64,000 nt of DNA from positions 157,820 through 221,819 of the forward strand of contig JAFDVI010000012.1 of assembly GCA_018269055.1 (NCBI GenBank). Direction: 5' to 3'. Made by a program: the position numbers and the translations under genes. How positions within the stretch are numbered: position 1 is the stretch's first letter; each line of letters opens with the position of its first letter. The notes beneath the pieces are model-generated. The model worked only from the letters and a program-made list of their open reading frames with translations. It ran no database searches and was not told the origin of the DNA. Source of the DNA: Acidobacteriota bacterium (GTDB taxonomy: Bacteria > Acidobacteriota > Blastocatellia > RBC074). Positions 7,899 through 16,574 of this stretch are shown here, piece by piece.

Positions 7899-8459
7899 TT
7901 ATGCATTGGCGGTTTGTGCCTGAATTTGATCGGACAAATCGCCAATTTCCAAGGAAACCGCTGCCGATTGAATTACTGCTGCAAGCCGAACGGCATCGTG
8001 AACCTGATCCTGGCTCAAACCGCCGTCAATGACGACTTCTTCGTGAGAACGAATGCACATTTCGCAGCCATTGATCGCGCTGACCGCCAGACAGAACAAC
8101 TCAAAATCCAACTTGTTGCCGAGCGGTTTCGCGATCCAGTTCATTCTTAGTCGAGCCGGTTTGGTTGAATAACTTTCTTTGCCGACCATGTGCCGGAATC
8201 GGTAATACACATTATTCATCGCCATCAACGAAGCCGCAGCTTTGGCGTCTTCGATCACATTCGCGTCAACCTTGCCCTGCGCATCGGCGAAAACGGCATG
8301 CGCAACCTCCGGGTTCCGTGTGGCAATTGCTGTCGCGACGGCAGTTCCCCACAATTGCTCAGCGGTCAGCGATGAAGATTGAAACACGGATTGCAGATTC
8401 AATCGGTTGTCTTTTGCTGCGTCAGGCAAAGCATCTCGTAATTTTTCTATTTGACTCAT
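7899..8459 (-). CDS. ahpD: Alkylhydroperoxidase AhpD-family protein
   Basis: The protein has 186 residues from the ATG at 8459, which has GGGAG eight bases upstream; the frame extends 18 codons further but without a ribosome site. The AhpD core shows FCLAVSAINGCEMCIRSHEE, with the C-X2-C-X3-H redox centre and an upstream Glu, followed by DQVHDAVRLAAVIQSAA. In mycobacteria AhpD reduces AhpC with electrons from lipoamide. Here it is two genes downstream of an AhpC with the matching CPCNW C-terminal motif, so the same partnership is likely (inference). It is 29 bases after the VOC gene and probably co-transcribed with it. Confidence 0.92.
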   Translation of the reverse strand: MSQIEKLRDALPDAAKDNRLNLQSVFQSSSLTAEQLWGTAVATAIATRNPEVAHAVFADAQGKVDANVIEDAKAAASLMAMNNVYYRFRHMVGKESYSTKPARLRMNWIAKPLGNKLDFELFCLAVSAINGCEMCIRSHEEVVIDGGLSQDQVHDAVRLAAVIQSAAVSLEIGDLSDQIQAQTANA

Positions 8460-8488
8460 TTTTCTCCCTTTCTCTTCCTGTTGATTCC

Positions 8489-8860
8489 CTATTGTTTGTT
8501 GACCGGAGCGCAAAGCTCTAAATTGTGTCCATCCGGATCACTGAAATAGACCGATTTGGCAGGCATCCATTCGTGAAAATACGGGCCATCAATAGCCACA
8601 CCATTTTTCCCCAGCAAAGCGATTGCCTGTTCCAAATCCGCTTCTTCAACCGTGAAGGCGAAGTGCATGGTCGGCCACTCGCCTTTGTTTTCCTGCAAAA
8701 CAACCATTCCGGCTTGACCGCCTGCGCGAAGGAAAAGCCAATTGCGTTTTTCATCCCTGATGCCGATTTCCAAGCCGAGCACCTCACGATAAAACGCTTC
8801 GGCTTTCGACAAATCTTTGACGGGGATTGCGATTTCGTAAATACCTAGAATTGGCAGCAT
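8489..8860 (-). CDS. VOC-family (glyoxalase/bleomycin-resistance fold) protein
   Basis: The 123-residue protein is one complete VOC unit of two beta-alpha-beta-beta-beta modules. It starts GIYEIAIPVKDLSKAEAFYR, continues VLGLEIGIRD and FAFTVEEADLEQAI, and ends YFSDPDGHNLELCAP. His/Glu residues at the usual metal positions (H in MHFAFTV, E in NLELC) suggest a divalent-metal enzyme. The substrate is unknown. Its place between ahpC and ahpD suggests a role in handling oxidised or electrophilic metabolites. Confidence 0.88.
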   Translation of the reverse strand: MLPILGIYEIAIPVKDLSKAEAFYREVLGLEIGIRDEKRNWLFLRAGGQAGMVVLQENKGEWPTMHFAFTVEEADLEQAIALLGKNGVAIDGPYFHEWMPAKSVYFSDPDGHNLELCAPVNKQ

Positions 8861-8885
8861 GATTGATTTGATCTTTGAGAAGTTA

Positions 8886-8911
8886 GAGGAGCAGGTTTTT
8901 CAGCCTGCTCC
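8886..8911. repeat. Hairpin between ahpC and the VOC gene
   Basis: GGAGCAGG (8888-8895) pairs with CCTGCTCC (8904-8911) around an eight-base loop. There is a T-run only on the plus-strand side, so on the minus strand it is more likely an mRNA processing or partial-termination hairpin than a strong terminator. Confidence 0.5.
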
Positions 8912-8932
8912 CTCGCTTTTTAAGAAAAGAAC

Positions 8933-9475
8933 TTAGGCGGCTTTGCCCAGCGTCTTTTCGCCTTTTTCCCAATTGCAGGGGCAAAGTTCGCCGCTTTGCA
9001 ATCCGTCCAATACGCGTAGCGTGTCGTCCACATTGCGGCCCACTGACAGGTCATTGACGCTGACCCAGCGGATAATGCCATCCGGGTCAACAATGAAGGT
9101 CGCGCGCAATGCAACGCCGGCCTGTTTGTGCAGAATGCCCAGTTCCGAAGAAAGCTCGCGTTTGATGTCGGCCAGCATCGGGAACGGCAGGTCTTTCAAA
9201 TCCGCGTGATTGCTTCTCCAGGCCAAGTGCACGTAATGCGAATCGGTGCTGGCACCTAATACTTGCGCATCTCGATCGGCAAAATCACGATTGCGTTTTC
9301 CGAATTCGGCAATTTCCGTCGGGCAGATGAAGGTAAAATCCATCGGCCAGAAAAAGACGACTTTCCATTTGCCGGGATAACTGTCCTGATTGATGTCGGC
9401 AAACTCTTTGCCTTTTTCCAGGCTAACCGCTGCCTTCAAATTGAAATTGGGAAACTTATCTCCAATGGTAAGCAT
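8933..9475 (-). CDS. ahpC: Peroxiredoxin AhpC (Prx1/AhpC type)
   Basis: The 180-residue protein reduces hydrogen peroxide, organic peroxides and peroxynitrite. FFWPMDFTFICPTEI contains the peroxidatic Cys with the conserved Pro-Thr, and the resolving Cys lies in ELCPCNWEKG near the C-terminus. The CPCNW form resembles mycobacterial AhpC, which is recycled by AhpD rather than AhpF, and an ahpD gene lies 1 kb downstream. GASTDSHYVHLAW and TFIVDPDGIIRWV are also typical. An AAAGGAGAA ribosome site precedes the ATG. A PerR-like site overlaps the upstream region (9507-9521). Confidence 0.96.
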   Translation of the reverse strand: MLTIGDKFPNFNLKAAVSLEKGKEFADINQDSYPGKWKVVFFWPMDFTFICPTEIAEFGKRNRDFADRDAQVLGASTDSHYVHLAWRSNHADLKDLPFPMLADIKRELSSELGILHKQAGVALRATFIVDPDGIIRWVSVNDLSVGRNVDDTLRVLDGLQSGELCPCNWEKGEKTLGKAA

Positions 9476-9506
9476 TTCGTTTTTTCTCCTTTGTTTTTAT
9501 CCAGTT

Positions 9507-9521
9507 TAAGATTTCGTCTAA
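9507..9521. promoter_or_regulatory. Possible second PerR box upstream of ahpC
   Basis: TAAGATTTCGTCTAA matches 10 of 15 positions of the stronger palindrome at 9998-10012 in front of perR. It begins 32 bases before the ahpC ATG. A weak site, supported mainly by its context. Confidence 0.35.
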
Positions 9522-9564
9522 ACGACAAGTCAAAAAAAATGCACAATGAAACTTCGTTGTGCAT

Positions 9565-9993
9565 TCACTTGGTCTGCAGGCAATCGCCACAGACTCCACG
9601 AACCGTTACCTGGTAATTTTCGACCTTCGGGTTCCCAGGCAAAGAACATACTTGAATCGAACCAACAGCATCACATTCAATGTCTTCCACTTTGCCACAC
9701 AATCGGCAAACAAAATGATGGTGATCAGAAACGTTCGGGTCGTAACGAACTATCCCTCCTTCAAAAACTTCCCGGACCAACCCTGATCCCTTTAACCAAT
9801 TCAATGTGTTGTAAACGGTCGCCCGCGAAGTCATCGGAAACTTTTCGTTGACTGCGGTCATCACTTCGTCTGCTGTTGGATGTTGTTGTGAGGATTGAAG
9901 ATACTTGACAATTGCACGTCGCTGCGGTGTCATTTTCAACCCGTAGGACGTAACCATTGTTTCAACTGTTTTTGCGTGTAATCTCGCCATCAC
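9565..9993 (-). CDS. perR: Fur-family regulator, PerR-like peroxide sensor
   Basis: The 142-residue protein has an N-terminal winged helix (GLKMTPQRRAIVKYLQ, TADEVM, SRATVYNTLNWL) and a C-terminal dimer domain. The latter has DHHHFVCRLCGKVEDIEC and the second CXXC in VCGDCLQ, which together form the structural zinc site. RYDPNVSDHHH places Asp and His residues as in the PerR regulatory metal site, where iron-catalysed histidine oxidation releases DNA. The start is GTG at 9993 or ATG at 9990; a palindromic box ends three bases before, leaving no room for a ribosome site, so the mRNA may be leaderless. It lies directly upstream of ahpC on the same strand. A plain Fur role cannot be excluded. 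Confidence 0.88.
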   Translation of the reverse strand: MMARLHAKTVETMVTSYGLKMTPQRRAIVKYLQSSQQHPTADEVMTAVNEKFPMTSRATVYNTLNWLKGSGLVREVFEGGIVRYDPNVSDHHHFVCRLCGKVEDIECDAVGSIQVCSLPGNPKVENYQVTVRGVCGDCLQTK

Positions 9994-9995
9994 AA

Positions 9996-10014
9996 ATTTA
10001 GAATAGTTCTAAAT
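9996..10014. promoter_or_regulatory. PerR/Fur box at the perR start
   Basis: ATTTAGAATAGTTCTAAAT pairs at 8 of 9 positions about a central A. The inner TTAGAATAGTTCTAA follows the 7-1-7 pattern of the PerR box TTATAATNATTATAA. It touches the perR start codon, which suggests autorepression. Confidence 0.7.
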
Positions 10015-10045
10015 TGAGAATCCGTCAAGACGCCTTTCTTCTACT

Positions 10046-11011
10046 CTACAACTTTTTCAGAACGTCTTTGGCAAAGTAGGTCAGAATTAAATCAGCGCCC
10101 GCGCGTTTGATGGCGATTAACGATTCCATCATTACGCGTTCTTCGTCAATCCAGCCGAGTTGCCCGGCGGCCTTGATTTGCGCATATTCGCCTGACACTT
10201 GATAAGCCGCCAGCGGCAGATTGAAATGCTCGCGCACGGCGTGAATCACATCCAAATATGCCAGCGCAGGCTTGACCATCAACATATCCGCGCCCTGTTG
10301 GACATCAAGTTCGGCCTCGCGCAAGGCTTCGCGGACATTCGGCGGATCCATTTGGTAGCTTCGGCGGTCGCCAAATTGCGGCGCGCTGTCAGCAGCTTCG
10401 CGGAAGGGACCGTAAAACGCCGAGGCGTATTTCACAGCGTAGGACAAAATCGGAATATGGTTGAACCCTGCGCTGTCCAATCCGCCGCGAATCGCGGCCA
10501 CCATTCCATCCATCATTCCCGAAGGCGCAATGATGTCGGCTCCGGCTTCGGCCTGGCTGACAGCGGTCTTCGCCAATGTTTCCAATGTCGGATCGTTGGC
10601 AACATCATTGTTTTCAATCGTGCCGCAATGTCCGTGCGAGGTGTACTCGCACAAACAGGTATCGGCCAGCACGACTAAATCCTTGACCTCGCGTTTGATG
10701 GCGCGAATCGCACGCTGCGTTATGCCGTCTTCGGCAAAGGCATCACTTCCCTGTTCATCTTTTTGCTCCGGCAAACCGAACACGATGATGGATTGCACGC
10801 CCAATGCCCGCGCGGATTCGCATTCTTTGATCAGTTCATCCACCGACAGGTTGAATACGCCGGGCATGGAGTTGATCGCTTTCCGAATGCCTTCGCCCGG
10901 ACAGGCAAACAGCGGGTAAATCAAATTCGCGGGATCAAGTCGCGTTTCGCGCACCATTTCGCGAATCGCAGCCGTTCGGCGCAACCTTCTGGGTCGTTGA
11001 ATCAAGCTCAT
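10046..11011 (-). CDS. hemB: Delta-aminolevulinic acid dehydratase (porphobilinogen synthase) HemB
   Basis: The protein has 321 residues from the ATG at 11011, chosen because AAGGAG lies 9 bases upstream; the frame extends to 11041. HemB condenses two 5-aminolevulinate molecules to porphobilinogen in tetrapyrrole synthesis. The zinc-site segment [14 protein letters not shown] has the three cysteines of zinc-dependent enzymes. The Schiff-base lysines lie in [15 protein letters not shown] and [12 protein letters not shown], and [11 protein letters not shown] is the usual active-site segment. It lies alone upstream of the perR block on the same strand. Proximity to peroxide-defence genes is meaningful because haem enzymes and PerR both depend on iron. 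Confidence 0.97.
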   Translation of the reverse strand: MSLIQRPRRLRRTAAIREMVRETRLDPANLIYPLFACPGEGIRKAINSMPGVFNLSVDELIKECESARALGVQSIIVFGLPEQKDEQGSDAFAEDGITQRAIRAIKREVKDLVVLADTCLCEYTSHGHCGTIENNDVANDPTLETLAKTAVSQAEAGADIIAPSGMMDGMVAAIRGGLDSAGFNHIPILSYAVKYASAFYGPFREAADSAPQFGDRRSYQMDPPNVREALREAELDVQQGADMLMVKPALAYLDVIHAVREHFNLPLAAYQVSGEYAQIKAAGQLGWIDEERVMMESLIAIKRAGADLILTYFAKDVLKKL

Positions 11012-11231
11012 TCCCAATTTCTCCTTAAAACTGATCTGCATGGATGATTTCTGTTGATGTTATATCCGCCTCGTCACTTCATTTCAATCAGTCTTTCGTT
11101 TGGGTTTTTATCTTTTTCGCCCGGCTTGCTCTGAACCGTCACTAAAGGTAGTTTGAACGCCATTCAATCCTGACAAAAATCAACCGGCAACTTTGCCAGA
11201 AATCATTTTTCGAGAGGCAAAAGGAAAAACC

Positions 11232-12119
11232 ATGAAACTCAGAATCATCGTCGTTACAGCACTCCTGCTTTTGCTGAACAATGCTGTGCTGGCGCAAAAA
11301 GTCATTCAGTTATATCCGGGGGCTGCTCCGGGATCAGAACAATGGAAACATCAGGAGAAAGAATACTTTTCGCCAATCTGGAACACGCAAGTTGTTACCA
11401 ATGTCATCAACCCAACGCTGACGGTGTTTTCTCCCCAAGCTGACCAAGCCAACGGAACAGCCGTGATCATTTGTCCGGGCGGAGCATTCCACGCACTTTC
11501 AATCAACAGCGAAGGTGTCGAGGTCGCCAAATGGTTGGCGACCCGTGGCGTGACGGCGTTTGTTTTGAAATATCGCCTGGTTCAAACCGGCGAAGACGGC
11601 GTCAAAGAAGTTATGGCCAAAATGGGCAAAATCACGCGTATCAACATTGATGACAACAATGTTGATGTTGTTCCGCTGGCTGCCGCCGATGGCCTGGCGG
11701 CAGTCGGCTACGTGCGCAAACACGCCGCCGAATTCGGAGTGGTTCCGAACCGGATTGGCATTATGGGATTTTCCGCGGGAGGAACGGTGACGGCTTCGGT
11801 CGCCTATCAGTATTCGGCGGAAACTCGCCCGGACTTTGTCGCTCCGATTTATCTCGCGTTGGGGCCTGTGAAGCCTGCTGAAGTGCCGAAAGATGCTCCT
11901 CCAATGTTTATCGTGGCGGCAACAGACGATCAACTGGGATTAGCTCCGGATAGTGTTACGATTTACAACCAGTGGACTGCTGCCAAGAAATCCGCCGAAA
12001 TGCATTTGTATTCCAAAGGCGGTCACGGCTTCGGAATGCGGCGGCAAAACCTGCCGTCGGATCAATGGATTGATCGGTTTGGCGACTGGTTGGCGGCTCA
12101 GGGATTGTTGAAGAAGTAG
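11232..12119 (+). CDS. Secreted alpha/beta hydrolase (BD-FAE/esterase-lipase type)
   Basis: The protein has 295 residues from the ATG at 11232, preceded by AAAGGAAAA; a signal peptide (MKLRIIVVTALLLLLNNAVL, cleaved after AQ) follows. The fold is an alpha/beta hydrolase: PGGAFHALSINSEG is the oxyanion-hole strand, GIMGFSAGG the nucleophile elbow (Ser), ATDDQLG carries the acid and GGHGFGMR the His. Related proteins deacetylate xylan or hydrolyse other plant-derived esters, so a role in polysaccharide use is possible. It is followed after 24 bases by another secreted hydrolase, suggesting an operon. Confidence 0.9.
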   Translation: MKLRIIVVTALLLLLNNAVLAQKVIQLYPGAAPGSEQWKHQEKEYFSPIWNTQVVTNVINPTLTVFSPQADQANGTAVIICPGGAFHALSINSEGVEVAKWLATRGVTAFVLKYRLVQTGEDGVKEVMAKMGKITRINIDDNNVDVVPLAAADGLAAVGYVRKHAAEFGVVPNRIGIMGFSAGGTVTASVAYQYSAETRPDFVAPIYLALGPVKPAEVPKDAPPMFIVAATDDQLGLAPDSVTIYNQWTAAKKSAEMHLYSKGGHGFGMRRQNLPSDQWIDRFGDWLAAQGLLKK

Positions 12120-12143
12120 CTTGCAAACTTGGGAGAAGATTGA

Positions 12144-14192
12144 ATGACAAAACATTGTTTGCATCGTCTGGCAGGCTTAATGCTCGGAGCGGCTGTTGTG
12201 ATCCATTGTTCGATCAGCGCCGAAGCTCGCGTCACCAAAATTGTGATTGAAGAAAAGCAGTCCCCCGTCAGCAACGGCAAATCCTTTGGCGATGTCGGCC
12301 AATACGAAATGCTGACCGGTAAGGCGTATGGAGAACTCGATCCCAAAGACCCGCACAACACAATCATCACGGACATTCAGTTCGCTCCGCGCAATGCGCA
12401 GGGAATGGTGGAATACGTGGCGACGTTCATGATGTTGAAACCGATTGATCTGTCCAAATCAAACGGCGTGTTGATTTATGCTGTGCCGAATCGCGGCAAT
12501 CGCATCCTGAGCAGCGGGTTTAGCGTCGCGGGCGAATCCGGCGAAGAGTTTTTCTTAAACCGTGGTTACATCATTCTGTTTAGCGGTTGGCAAGGCGATT
12601 TAACTCCGCGCCCGGGTTTTGAAACCGTTAGCGTGCCGATTGCCAAAAACCCGGACGGTTCCAGCATTACGGGAACCGTGCTGGCTCGCTTCAGCAACAT
12701 GGCCGCTGGAACCACTACGTTGCCACTTCCGGTTGCGCATACCGCCGCCAGTTTGGACACAACAAAAGCATTGCTGACTCGGCGCGCTTCGGAAGACGGC
12801 GCGATCATTCCACTGGCAAGCTCCGATTGGGCGTTTGCCGATTGCGGCAAAATGGCTTTTCCCGGCACTCCCGACGCCAACAAAGTCTGCTTAAAAAGCG
12901 GGTTTGATCCGGCATTTCTGTACGAACTGACTTATACGGCCAAAGATCCGCTGGTATTGGGAATCGGCTTTGCGGCGACCCGAGACATCACGACGTTCTT
13001 TCGCCGCTCGGTTGCAGACGATGCCGGAACTCCCAACCCAATTGCCGGCCGTACAACACACGCCATTGCGCAGGGGATTTCACAATCCGGCAATTTCATC
13101 AAAACGTTCATCCATCTGGGGTTCAATCAGGACGAAGCCAATCGAATCGTCTGGGACGGCGCAAACGACCACATCGCCGGTCGGCAAATGGCCTTGAACA
13201 TTCGCTTTGCCTATCCAAGCGGCGCAGCCAGCTTGTACGAACCCGGCAGCGAAGCCGTATTGTGGTGGGGAAAATATGATGATGCGATGCGTGGCAGGAA
13301 ACCGGCGACGATGCTTGACCGTTGCAGCTTCACAAAAACTTGTCCCAGGATTTTTGAAACCTTCGGTTCGGCGGAGTTTTGGGGATTGCGAATGTCGCCG
13401 AATCTGGTTGGCACAAAAGCCGATCTGGACATTCCGCTTCCCTCGAATGTTCGCCGGTACTACTTCCCTGGCACAACCCACGGGGGCGGGCGAGGCGGTT
13501 TCAATGTGGAAGCCGCAACTCAAACTACAAACGCGGGAACGTGCGAACTTCCCAATAACAACAATCCGCAATCGGATACCATGCGAGCATTGTTAGTGGC
13601 ATTGACGGATTGGGTTGTCAAAGACATTGCGCCTCCCCCCAGCCGTTACCCGCGTCTGGATCAAAATCAACTGGTTTGGCCGCGCGCTATCACAATGGGC
13701 TTTCCAGCCATTCCTAGCTTCCCGCTACCGGACAATTTGTTAAACCCGCATTACGATTACGATTTCGGCGCGGAGTTTCACTACAACGACTTGTCGGGCG
13801 TGCTGGCGACGCAACCGCCCATCATCAGGCGGTCGCTGCCGGTTCTGGTTCCCAAAGTGGACGCCGACGGCAATGAAACCAGCGGAATTGCGTCTGCGTT
13901 GCACCAAGCTCCGCTGGGAACTTATCTGGGTTGGAACGTCACGCGTAGCGGGTTTTACAAGGGGAGGGTTTGTGGGTTTGCTGGCGGTTTCATTCCCTTC
14001 GCCAAAACCAAAGCTGAACGGGAAGCTGCGGGCGATCCGCGACCATCATTGGAAGAGCGCTACCACGATCACGCGGGATATGTGATTGCAGTCAAAGCAG
14101 CGGTCAGGCGATTGTCACAGCAAAAATTCCTGTTGCCGGAAGATGCTGAGCGATTGATTCGAGAAGCCGAGGCTGGCAATGTCTTGCGTTAA
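12144..14192 (+). CDS. Large secreted alpha/beta hydrolase-domain protein (PF20091-like)
   Basis: The 682-residue protein has a signal peptide (residues 1-27) and GGGAG before the ATG. It is homogeneous along its length with the family annotated as alpha/beta hydrolase domain of unknown specificity. Characteristic segments are YAVPNRGNRILS, FFLNRGYIILFSGWQGD, AIAQGISQSGNFIKTFIHLGF (the likely Ser elbow is GISQSG), and PGTTHGGGRG. Residues about 590-670 contain the conserved GTYLGWNVTRSGFYKG end region. No enzyme of this group is well enough characterised to name a substrate. It is co-directional with, and 24 bases after, the smaller hydrolase. A strong hairpin terminator follows the stop. Confidence 0.82.
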   Translation: MTKHCLHRLAGLMLGAAVVIHCSISAEARVTKIVIEEKQSPVSNGKSFGDVGQYEMLTGKAYGELDPKDPHNTIITDIQFAPRNAQGMVEYVATFMMLKPIDLSKSNGVLIYAVPNRGNRILSSGFSVAGESGEEFFLNRGYIILFSGWQGDLTPRPGFETVSVPIAKNPDGSSITGTVLARFSNMAAGTTTLPLPVAHTAASLDTTKALLTRRASEDGAIIPLASSDWAFADCGKMAFPGTPDANKVCLKSGFDPAFLYELTYTAKDPLVLGIGFAATRDITTFFRRSVADDAGTPNPIAGRTTHAIAQGISQSGNFIKTFIHLGFNQDEANRIVWDGANDHIAGRQMALNIRFAYPSGAASLYEPGSEAVLWWGKYDDAMRGRKPATMLDRCSFTKTCPRIFETFGSAEFWGLRMSPNLVGTKADLDIPLPSNVRRYYFPGTTHGGGRGGFNVEAATQTTNAGTCELPNNNNPQSDTMRALLVALTDWVVKDIAPPPSRYPRLDQNQLVWPRAITMGFPAIPSFPLPDNLLNPHYDYDFGAEFHYNDLSGVLATQPPIIRRSLPVLVPKVDADGNETSGIASALHQAPLGTYLGWNVTRSGFYKGRVCGFAGGFIPFAKTKAEREAAGDPRPSLEERYHDHAGYVIAVKAAVRRLSQQKFLLPEDAERLIREAEAGNVLR

Positions 14193-14199
14193 AAACAGA

Positions 14200-14241
14200 A
14201 CCGCCCGCGAACTCTGCATTTCGGCGGAATTCGCGGGCGGT
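14200..14241 (+). terminator. Hairpin terminator after the hydrolase pair
   Basis: ACCGCCCGCGAA (14200-14211) pairs perfectly with TTCGCGGGCGGT (14230-14241) and is followed by TCTTTCT. It begins 7 bases after the stop of the 682-residue gene and faces the convergent M48 gene. Confidence 0.8.
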
Positions 14242-14277
14242 CTTTCTCCCAGCTTAGCCTTTATCAAATCACAAAGT

Positions 14278-15387
14278 TTAGTTTCCTGGTGGTTTTTCGC
14301 CTTGTTTGCGAAGCGTTGGACGCTCTTTCGGCTCAGCAGATTCCGTGCTGCTGCCATCTGAATTTTCGCCCGGCGCTCCCGGCTGACGACGCTTCAATGT
14401 TGGACGCTTGCTGTCGGCTTCGGTCGCTCCGCCGCGTCCACCAGTTGCGCGTGCATTGGTGATCGAAATCAAACGGTTTTTGACTTGCTGAAATTCCGAA
14501 GTATTGATCGTGTATTCGCTACGTTCCGGGAATCGCGCAATCAAGGAATTCACGCGCTCAATCCGGTCGCCAACCACCGGATGTGTGCTGAAGATTTTGT
14601 TGATCGTGCCCGGCTTTTTCTTTTCCTGCGCTTGCAGTTTTTCAAAGAAAGTCGCCATCGCATGCGGGTCATACCCGGTCGCCCACAGATATTGCACGCC
14701 CAGCATATCGGCTTCGTATTCGGCATTGCGGCTGAACTTCAAAAACCCGACCGGAATGAAAATGCTGGCGGCCTGACGCGCTCCAAAACCACCCCAACCA
14801 CCGACAAAAATCAGCGGCAAGGTGCTCCAGTTGACGATTTCGCCTTTGGAAGCTTGCTCGACGCCGTGACGCGCGGCAACGTGAGCGATTTCATGCGCCA
14901 TCGGCCCGGCCAATTCGGCTTCGTTGTCCGCCGCTAAAATCAACCCCTTGTTGACGTAGAAAAATCCGCCCGGCAACGCGAACGCGTTCACTTCGTCAGC
15001 GTCAACCACTTTGATGGTGAAGGGAACTTTGGCGTCTGAATGCAGCACTAGATTCTGACCAACCTTGTTGATGTATTCGACGATGATGGGGTCTTCAACC
15101 AGTTTGGCGGAACGATCCACTTCCTGAGCAAACTGACGGCCTACGCCGACCTCTTTGTCTATCGAATAAAAGTTGATCTGGTGTTTATTGATGTTCCGCT
15201 TGCCGATCAATTCGGGATTTTCGTTTTCATCAAGCGGTTCTGTTTTTGCGGAAGCGGTTTGTTTTGCAGGTGTGGCGGAAGGCTTGGCGGAACTGTTTTG
15301 AGCGATGGCAGGGCTGGCAAGCAGCAGAAAGCTCATTGCAATTCCGACCTGCCTGCATCCTGAGAGCATTTCTTTCGATAACTTCAT
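14278..15387 (-). CDS. M48-family metalloprotease (BepA/Oma1-like), periplasmic
   Basis: The 369-residue protein has AAGGAG before the ATG and a signal peptide ending ASPAIAQ. After an acidic/basic linker, the peptidase domain (about 65-300) holds HEIAHVAARHG, the HEXXH zinc site, with the third ligand Glu in AEYEADMLGVQYL. FALPGGFFYVNKGLI and FSTHPVVGDRIERV are typical of the BepA/LoiP group, which degrades or assembles outer-membrane proteins. There is no TPR tail as in BepA. Instead the last 70 residues are low-complexity and charged (repeated RPTLKRR/RPTLRK motifs), which I do not recognise. Confidence 0.92.
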   Translation of the reverse strand: MKLSKEMLSGCRQVGIAMSFLLLASPAIAQNSSAKPSATPAKQTASAKTEPLDENENPELIGKRNINKHQINFYSIDKEVGVGRQFAQEVDRSAKLVEDPIIVEYINKVGQNLVLHSDAKVPFTIKVVDADEVNAFALPGGFFYVNKGLILAADNEAELAGPMAHEIAHVAARHGVEQASKGEIVNWSTLPLIFVGGWGGFGARQAASIFIPVGFLKFSRNAEYEADMLGVQYLWATGYDPHAMATFFEKLQAQEKKKPGTINKIFSTHPVVGDRIERVNSLIARFPERSEYTINTSEFQQVKNRLISITNARATGGRGGATEADSKRPTLKRRQPGAPGENSDGSSTESAEPKERPTLRKQGEKPPGN

Positions 15388-15865
15388 TGCTAAATCTCCT
15401 TACCGAAATCGGTTTTTGAATCAGTCAGCCCGGCGTCGCGGCACAGGCGCTACTGCCGGTTTTCAAGCAACAGGCAGTTTGGTTGGCTGTATTCAAGCAT
15501 CGAATTTATGTGTGTTCTACCTTGAAGCGGGCGCATTATACTCAGCATTAATGTTTCCCGCCTCAACTTTGTAATTAATCTTTTTTCAATGGGATTCATC
15601 TCATTTTCGGGAAAAATCGAGTACGCGAACGCGATGCGCTTCGCTGTCTCAGATAAAAATGTTACCAGTTTGATCCACAAAGACCCCGTGCGAGCCGGCC
15701 ATCGCTCTTTCCGGTGAATCTTTCTATGCCGCTATCCTCTCGCCGGTTCCGGAGATGGATAAAGGCAGGATTGACCACCTTAGATGACTGCCATAAGATT
15801 CGCGCCATTCATATCTGGTGTGACTTTTTCCGACCTGGCAAAACTTTTTTTTCTGACCGAAACCC
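15388..15865. other. Intergenic region between the M48 gene and nth
   Basis: No intact gene is seen. Its central part (15599-15756) contains a decayed beta-propeller fragment on the minus strand, described separately. The remainder holds the divergent upstream regions of the M48 gene and nth, with no clear promoter hexamers. Confidence 0.6.
15599..15756 (-). pseudogene. Relic of an NHL-repeat (beta-propeller) protein
   Basis: Reading the minus strand through two stop codons gives ISGTGERIAA, stop, KDSPERAMAGSHGVFVDQTG, then NIFI, stop, DSEAHRVRVLDFSRK, stop. This follows the NHL-repeat pattern (GTG-x-G...SP.GV.VD..GN.FI.D..NHR.R..D) over about 50 residues in one frame, so it looks like a decayed repeat from an NHL protein. 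The identification is by motif only. Confidence 0.5.
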
Positions 15866-16531
15866 ATGAAAGAAACCAAGGAACAATTGAAGGAACGAAC
15901 CCAAAAAATCATTCGCGCATTGAGGAAAACCTATCCTGAAGCTACCTGTGCGCTGAATCATTCCAACCCGGTCGAACTGTTAATCGCCACAATTCTATCC
16001 GCACAATGCACGGATGAACGCGTCAACCTTGTCACGGCAACGCTGTTTCGCAAATACCCCACTGTGGCCGATTATGCCAATGCCGATCCGGCAGAACTTG
16101 AAAAAGACATCAGTTCGGTGAATTTCTTCCGCAACAAAGCCAGGTCTATTCAGACGACTGCCAAGTTGTTGCTGGAAAAACATAAGGGCGAATTGCCCAG
16201 GACGCTGGAAGAACTGACGCAACTTGCTGGCGTCGGTCGCAAAACCGCCAACGTTGTTTTGGGTACGGCTTTTGGGATTCCCACCGGTGTTGTCGTAGAC
16301 ACACACGTCGCCCGCCTGACGCAACTGCTTGGCCTGACAAAAAACAAAGACGCCGAAAAGATTGAACAAGATTTGATGGAGTTGGTGCCGAAAAAGGAAT
16401 GGATTGATTTTTCGCACCGGCTGATCTGGCACGGTCGCCGTGTTTGCAAAGCGCGCAAACCAAATTGTGCCGAATGCTCACTGGAACCTCTCTGCCCATC
16501 CTCTTTACTGAAAAGCGCACAAAAAAAGTAG
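15866..16531 (+). CDS. nth: Endonuclease III (DNA glycosylase/AP lyase)
   Basis: The 221-residue protein removes oxidised pyrimidines from DNA and cleaves the abasic site. The helix-hairpin-helix LAGVGRKTANVVLGTAF precedes the catalytic-Asp segment GVVVDTHVARLTQLLGL. The C-terminal C-X6-C-X2-C-X5-C cluster (CKARKPNCAECSLEPLC) binds a 4Fe-4S centre. ILSAQCTDERVN near the N-terminus is also conserved. The gene is a single transcription unit ended by a GCGCAACTT hairpin. Confidence 0.97.
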   Translation: MKETKEQLKERTQKIIRALRKTYPEATCALNHSNPVELLIATILSAQCTDERVNLVTATLFRKYPTVADYANADPAELEKDISSVNFFRNKARSIQTTAKLLLEKHKGELPRTLEELTQLAGVGRKTANVVLGTAFGIPTGVVVDTHVARLTQLLGLTKNKDAEKIEQDLMELVPKKEWIDFSHRLIWHGRRVCKARKPNCAECSLEPLCPSSLLKSAQKK

Positions 16532-16552
16532 CGCAACTTGCCAAAGTTGCGC
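16531..16552 (+). terminator. Hairpin after nth
   Basis: GCGCAACTT (16531-16539) pairs with AAGTTGCGC (16544-16552). Its first base is the last base of the nth stop codon. No long T-run follows, so its strength as a terminator is uncertain. Confidence 0.5.
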
Positions 16553-16574
16553 CAGATCCTTGAGGTGCACATGG

